From NCBI GenBank assembly GCA_031257115.1, contig JAIRPF010000110.1, forward strand, positions 1-36,462: a DNA stretch of 36,462 nt. Direction: 5' to 3'. The notes under the pieces are model-generated. The model worked only from the letters and a program-made list of their open reading frames with translations. It had not been told where the DNA came from and ran no database searches. Position 1 is the first letter of the stretch; every line of letters starts with the position of its first letter. Shown here piece by piece: positions 33,695 to 36,462 of the stretch. The DNA is from Accumulibacter sp. Lineage in GTDB: Bacteria; Pseudomonadota; Gammaproteobacteria; Burkholderiales; Rhodocyclaceae. Both the position numbers and the translations under genes were made by a program.

Positions 33695-34624
33695 CTAAAT
33701 CAGCGCCGCCAGTTCCTCGCGGCTGACGACCGCCGTGCCCAGTTTGCCGACCACGATGCCCGCCGCGATGTTGGCGGCGTGGATGGCGCGTTCCCAGCCG
33801 GCGCCGTGCGCGAGCATCGCCGCCAGCGTGGCGATGACCGTGTCGCCGGCGCCGGAAACGTCGAACACTTCGCGCGCGACGGCTTTTTCGTGGATCGTCC
33901 GGCCCGGCAGGAAAAGCGACATGCCTTCCTCGCTGCGCGTCACCAGGAGCGCCGCCAGATTGAGCCTGGCGCGCAGTTCCGCCGCCCGGCGCTCCAGGTC
34001 GGCCTCGTCCTTCCAGCGTCCGGCCACCTCGCGCATTTCGGAGCGGTTCGGCGTGATGACGGTGGCGCCAGCGTAAGCGGAATAGTCGTCGCCCTTCGGA
34101 TCGACCAGCACGATTTTTCCGGCCTCGCGCGCGAGCTGGATCATTTCGCCGATGCGCGCGAGGCATCCCTTGCCGTAATCGGAAAAAACGACGGCGTCGC
34201 AGACGGGCAGCCGCCGGGCGAAATCGCCGAGCTTGGCGCGCAGCGCCTCGTGCGAGGGCCGATCCTCGAAATCGATGCGCAGCAATTGCTGCTGGCGGCC
34301 GATCACGCGCAGCTTGACGGTGGTCGAGACCGTTTCGTCGACGTGCAGGCTGGCGTCGATGCCGCCGTCGCTCACGAGGCGGGCCAGGCGTTCACCGGCC
34401 TCGTCCCGGCCGACCAGGGAGAGCAGCGCCACCCGCGCGCCGAGCGCCGCCGCGTTGCGCGCCACGTTGGCCGCGCCGCCGGGGCGCTCCTCGCAACGCT
34501 CGACCTTGACCACCGGCACCGGCGCTTCGGGCGAAATGCGCGAAACGTCGCCGAACCAGTAGCGGTCCAGCATCACGTCGCCGACGATCAGCAGCCGGAC
34601 GGAAGAAAGATCAGCCAGAGCCAT
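33695..34624 (-). CDS. rfaE1: D-glycero-beta-D-manno-heptose-7-phosphate kinase (HldE kinase domain)
   Basis: A ribokinase-family sugar kinase that phosphorylates heptose 7-phosphate at C1 on the way to ADP-heptose for LPS inner core. The 309 residues show LLIVGDVMLDRYWFGDVSRISPEAPVP-type N-terminal sequence, RPGGAANVA at 47-55, SDYGKG at 148-153, and the catalytic GAGD at 258-261. The nucleotidyltransferase half of fused HldE is absent, as is usual in betaproteobacteria, which use a separate rfaE2. A strong AGGAGG lies 4 bases before the ATG and overlaps the lapB stop codon. The usual neighbour hldD (epimerase) does not follow; the gene ends against the convergent beta-CASP gene. Confidence 0.94.
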   Translation of the reverse strand: MALADLSSVRLLIVGDVMLDRYWFGDVSRISPEAPVPVVKVERCEERPGGAANVARNAAALGARVALLSLVGRDEAGERLARLVSDGGIDASLHVDETVSTTVKLRVIGRQQQLLRIDFEDRPSHEALRAKLGDFARRLPVCDAVVFSDYGKGCLARIGEMIQLAREAGKIVLVDPKGDDYSAYAGATVITPNRSEMREVAGRWKDEADLERRAAELRARLNLAALLVTRSEEGMSLFLPGRTIHEKAVAREVFDVSGAGDTVIATLAAMLAHGAGWERAIHAANIAAGIVVGKLGTAVVSREELAALI

Positions 34625-34632
34625 GTGTCCTC

Positions 34633-35802
34633 CTAGGGCGTGAGGTCGAATTCCTCGGCGCGCCTCGGCGAATAGGTCTCCCACCCGCCGCACGCCGGGC
34701 AGCGCCAATAGAACTGGCGCGCCTTGAAACCGCAATCATCGCACCGATAGCGCGCCAGGCGGCGCGTATAGGCTTGCACGATCCCCTTGGCCAGATCGAG
34801 ATCGGCGCGTATTTCGGGCGGCGAAATCATCAGGCGCGCCTCGATCAGCTTGTCGAGGCCGAGCAGCGTCGGATTGCGCTTGAGTTCGTCGCGCACCAGC
34901 CCGTAGGCCGCTTCCGGCCCCTCGGCCTCGAATACCATCTGGAAAACGACGTCGAGCAGATCGAGCGACGGGTAGCGTTCGAGATAGGCGCGCAGCAGCA
35001 ACAGCCCTTCTTCCCGCCGCTCCAGCTTGCGGTAGGCTTCCAGCAGGCGTTTCGCCACCAGCGCGAGGTAGGCCGGATCCTGCTGTTCGATGCGCTGCCA
35101 GCAATCAATCGCCTCTTCCAGGCGCTCCCGCTGCGCCGCGATGTCGCCCTGCAACAGGCTGGCGCGCACGCATTTGCGATTGCGGTCGAGCGCGACGTCG
35201 AGGTGCCTCGCCGCCGCGTCGGGGCGCGCGCGGATCATCTCGGCCGCCGCCAGCTCGCAATGGTATTCGGCGATTTCCTTCTGCGAAGCGAAATCCGGCA
35301 GTTCGGCGGCGATGGCGATCGCCCTCTCCCAATCCTTTTCGAGCTGGTAGATTTCGAGCAGATTGCGCTTGGCGTCCTCGGCGCGGGACGAATCGCGCAG
35401 CTTGCCGAAAATTTCCTCGGCGCGGTCGAGCAGGCCGGCCTTCAGATAATCCTGGCCGAGTTCGGACAAGGCTTGCAGCTTGAGATCCTCGGGCAGGTCG
35501 TCGCGCTCGATGAGGCCCTGGTGCATACGGATGGCGCGTTCGGTCTCGCCCCGCCGGCGAAACAGGCCGCCCAGCGCGAAATGCAGCTCGACCGTTTCGG
35601 GATCGACCTTGACGGCCTCGACGAAAGCCTCGATCGCCCGGTCGGGCTGTTCGTTGAGCAGGAAATTGAGTCCCTGGAAATACGAACGCGGAAGCGCCCG
35701 CGATTCGCGCACCAGATGACGGATATCGATGCGCGCCGCCGCCCATCCCAGTCCGAAGAAGAGCGGAAAGAAAAGAAGTTGCCAGTATTCGAGTTCGATC
35801 AT
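34633..35802 (-). CDS. lapB: LPS assembly protein LapB (YciM)
   Basis: An inner-membrane anchored TPR protein that controls LPS synthesis by guiding LpxC to FtsH for degradation. The 389 residues show an N-terminal membrane helix (about 5-22), about six to eight TPR units from 40 to 330 (for example FLLNEQPDRAIEAFVEAVKV), and a C-terminal rubredoxin-like metal site with Cys354, Cys357, Cys368 and Cys371. All expected parts are present. rfaE1 starts 8 bases after the stop. lapA (and ihfB before it), the usual upstream partners, are missing: a short G/A-rich repeat and an unrelated membrane protein gene take their place. Confidence 0.94.
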   Translation of the reverse strand: MIELEYWQLLFFPLFFGLGWAAARIDIRHLVRESRALPRSYFQGLNFLLNEQPDRAIEAFVEAVKVDPETVELHFALGGLFRRRGETERAIRMHQGLIERDDLPEDLKLQALSELGQDYLKAGLLDRAEEIFGKLRDSSRAEDAKRNLLEIYQLEKDWERAIAIAAELPDFASQKEIAEYHCELAAAEMIRARPDAAARHLDVALDRNRKCVRASLLQGDIAAQRERLEEAIDCWQRIEQQDPAYLALVAKRLLEAYRKLERREEGLLLLRAYLERYPSLDLLDVVFQMVFEAEGPEAAYGLVRDELKRNPTLLGLDKLIEARLMISPPEIRADLDLAKGIVQAYTRRLARYRCDDCGFKARQFYWRCPACGGWETYSPRRAEEFDLTP

Positions 35803-35808
35803 GGATTG

Positions 35809-35838
35809 CGTGAAAGGTGAAACGTAAAAAGTGAAAAA
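35809..35838. repeat. Short GTGAAA-type tandem repeat before lapB
   Basis: GTGAAAG, GTGAAAC, GTAAAAA, GTGAAAA units of about 7 bases in a row, in the 50-base gap between the membrane protein gene and lapB. It occupies the place where a lapB ribosome site or promoter would be expected. Confidence 0.5.
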
Positions 35839-35852
35839 TCAGTCTGTATCGG

Positions 35853-36332
35853 TTAGCGCAGCCACCGCCAGAGGCATTGCAGGAACGCGAGGAAAGCAAT
35901 GATCGATACGCCAAAGAGAAAATATTCGAATGGATCGTCGCTGGTGAAACTTGTCTCTTGCGGGCCGTCCGGATCATGGCGGATGGTTCTTTTCGTCCCA
36001 ACGGCCGGGCATTTGACCGACGCGAATGCCGCTTTGCTGTGGGTGCCCATATCCGTTTTATGACGAAACATACCCTGCCGGTCATGAAACGCGATGCCCA
36101 GAGAGCAACTGTCCGAGGCGGTCTGGACGCTTTTCGTTACCGTCGCCCGCGTCTCTTCCGTCAGGCTACCAATCCAGAGATGCTGGCGCATCCCGATCCA
36201 GCCAAACACCAGAAAGACGGCCAGATAAGACAGCATCGCCACCACCGCCCCCGCGCGCGCGTCATAGAGGCTCGATCCCGAAAACACGGCAAAGGTCGGA
36301 ATGCCAATAAAGCCAATAATGACGAATTTCAC
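35853..36332 (-). CDS. Unrecognised small membrane protein
   Basis: I do not recognise the family. The 159-residue product from the GTG at 36332 has probable membrane helices at about 2-21, 27-48 and 136-155, a polar middle (50-130) with scattered Cys (76, 108) and His, and a basic end (LWRWLR). A longer frame with an ATG at 36386 runs into repeat sequence, so the GTG (GAAAG 8 bases upstream) is preferred. Base composition is lower in GC and codon use is less biased than in neighbours, suggesting recent arrival. It sits where lapA is usually found but does not resemble LapA, which is about 100 residues with two helices. It is bordered by repeats on both sides. Confidence 0.6.
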   Translation of the reverse strand: MKFVIIGFIGIPTFAVFSGSSLYDARAGAVVAMLSYLAVFLVFGWIGMRQHLWIGSLTEETRATVTKSVQTASDSCSLGIAFHDRQGMFRHKTDMGTHSKAAFASVKCPAVGTKRTIRHDPDGPQETSFTSDDPFEYFLFGVSIIAFLAFLQCLWRWLR

Positions 36333-36385
36333 GGTATGTCTTTCAATGGCGCGAAAGGACCCCAACGAAACCACGCGAACGGCCA

Positions 36386-36420
36386 TGCCGAAATGTCGGG
36401 GTTCGCAAACCCACCCCAAC
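36386..36420. repeat. Family D palindromic repeat, copy D2
   Basis: GTCGGGGTTCGCAAACCCACCCCAACC-like sequence related to the pair at 4648-4805. Only one copy is visible before the window ends. Confidence 0.45.
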
Positions 36421-36442
36421 CCATCCCCTTTGTTCAGACACC

Positions 36443-36462
36443 CCGTCATTCCCGCGAAAGCG
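36443..36462 (+). repeat. B-family element, left end, cut by the window edge
   Basis: Matches the first 20 bases of the B ends at 4481, 11027, 12578 and 27893 (CCGTCATTCCCGCGAAAGCG). The rest lies outside the window. Confidence 0.85.

Overview
This window looks like chromosomal DNA of a high-GC, flagellated and probably type IV-piliated betaproteobacterium. A Rhodocyclales or Nitrosomonadales relative is my guess, based on gene order recalled from memory. Supporting orders are xseB-ispA-dxs-folE2, pilG-pilH-pilI-pilJ-chpA followed by yqgE-ruvX-pyrR-pyrB-pyrC', a stand-alone HldE kinase domain next to lapB, and a PCMT-like methyltransferase next to tolC. No rRNA, tRNA, CRISPR array, prophage or transposase gene was found.

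Layout. 1-409: a hairpin cluster at the window edge and an intergenic repeat. 410-4298 (minus): xseB-ispA-dxs-folE2, with ATGA overlaps at the first and last junctions; it makes isoprenoid precursors and starts the pterin pathway. 4299-4962: repeat island. 4963-7233 (minus): fleS, then flgM-flgN behind a strong sigma-28-type promoter. 7310-10803 (plus): fliF-fliG-fliH, without fliE before or fliI after. 10804-11386: large symmetrical repeat island. 11387-12409 (minus): nagZ. 12410-13217: mosaic of nested repeats. 13218-16968 (minus): yqgE-ruvX-pyrR-pyrB-pyrC', a tightly overlapping operon in which PyrC' lacks the dihydroorotase metal ligands. 17039-26094 (minus): the complete Pil-Chp chemosensory operon. 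26360-27646 (plus): hemL. 27647-28360: repeat island. 28367-33370 (plus): PCMT-like gene, tolC, MFS transporter and a beta-CASP metallo-beta-lactamase. 33695-35802 (minus): lapB-rfaE1. 35853-36332 (minus): an unrecognised small membrane protein of different base composition. The window ends inside another repeat.

How the genes work together. FlgM, FlgN, FleS, FliF, FliG and FliH cover flagellar checkpoint control, an export chaperone, a regulatory kinase, the MS ring, the switch and an export regulator. PilG/H/I/J and ChpA form the chemosensory pathway that normally drives twitching motility, although no pilus structural gene is present. PyrR/B/C' serve pyrimidine synthesis. RfaE1, LapB and NagZ concern the cell envelope.

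The most distinctive material is non-coding. At least five families of short palindromic or inverted-repeat elements fill nearly every large intergenic gap, sometimes nested inside one another, and they sit where expected neighbour genes are missing. No new protein system is evident. The best candidate for something undescribed is the architecture and possible mobility of these composite elements.
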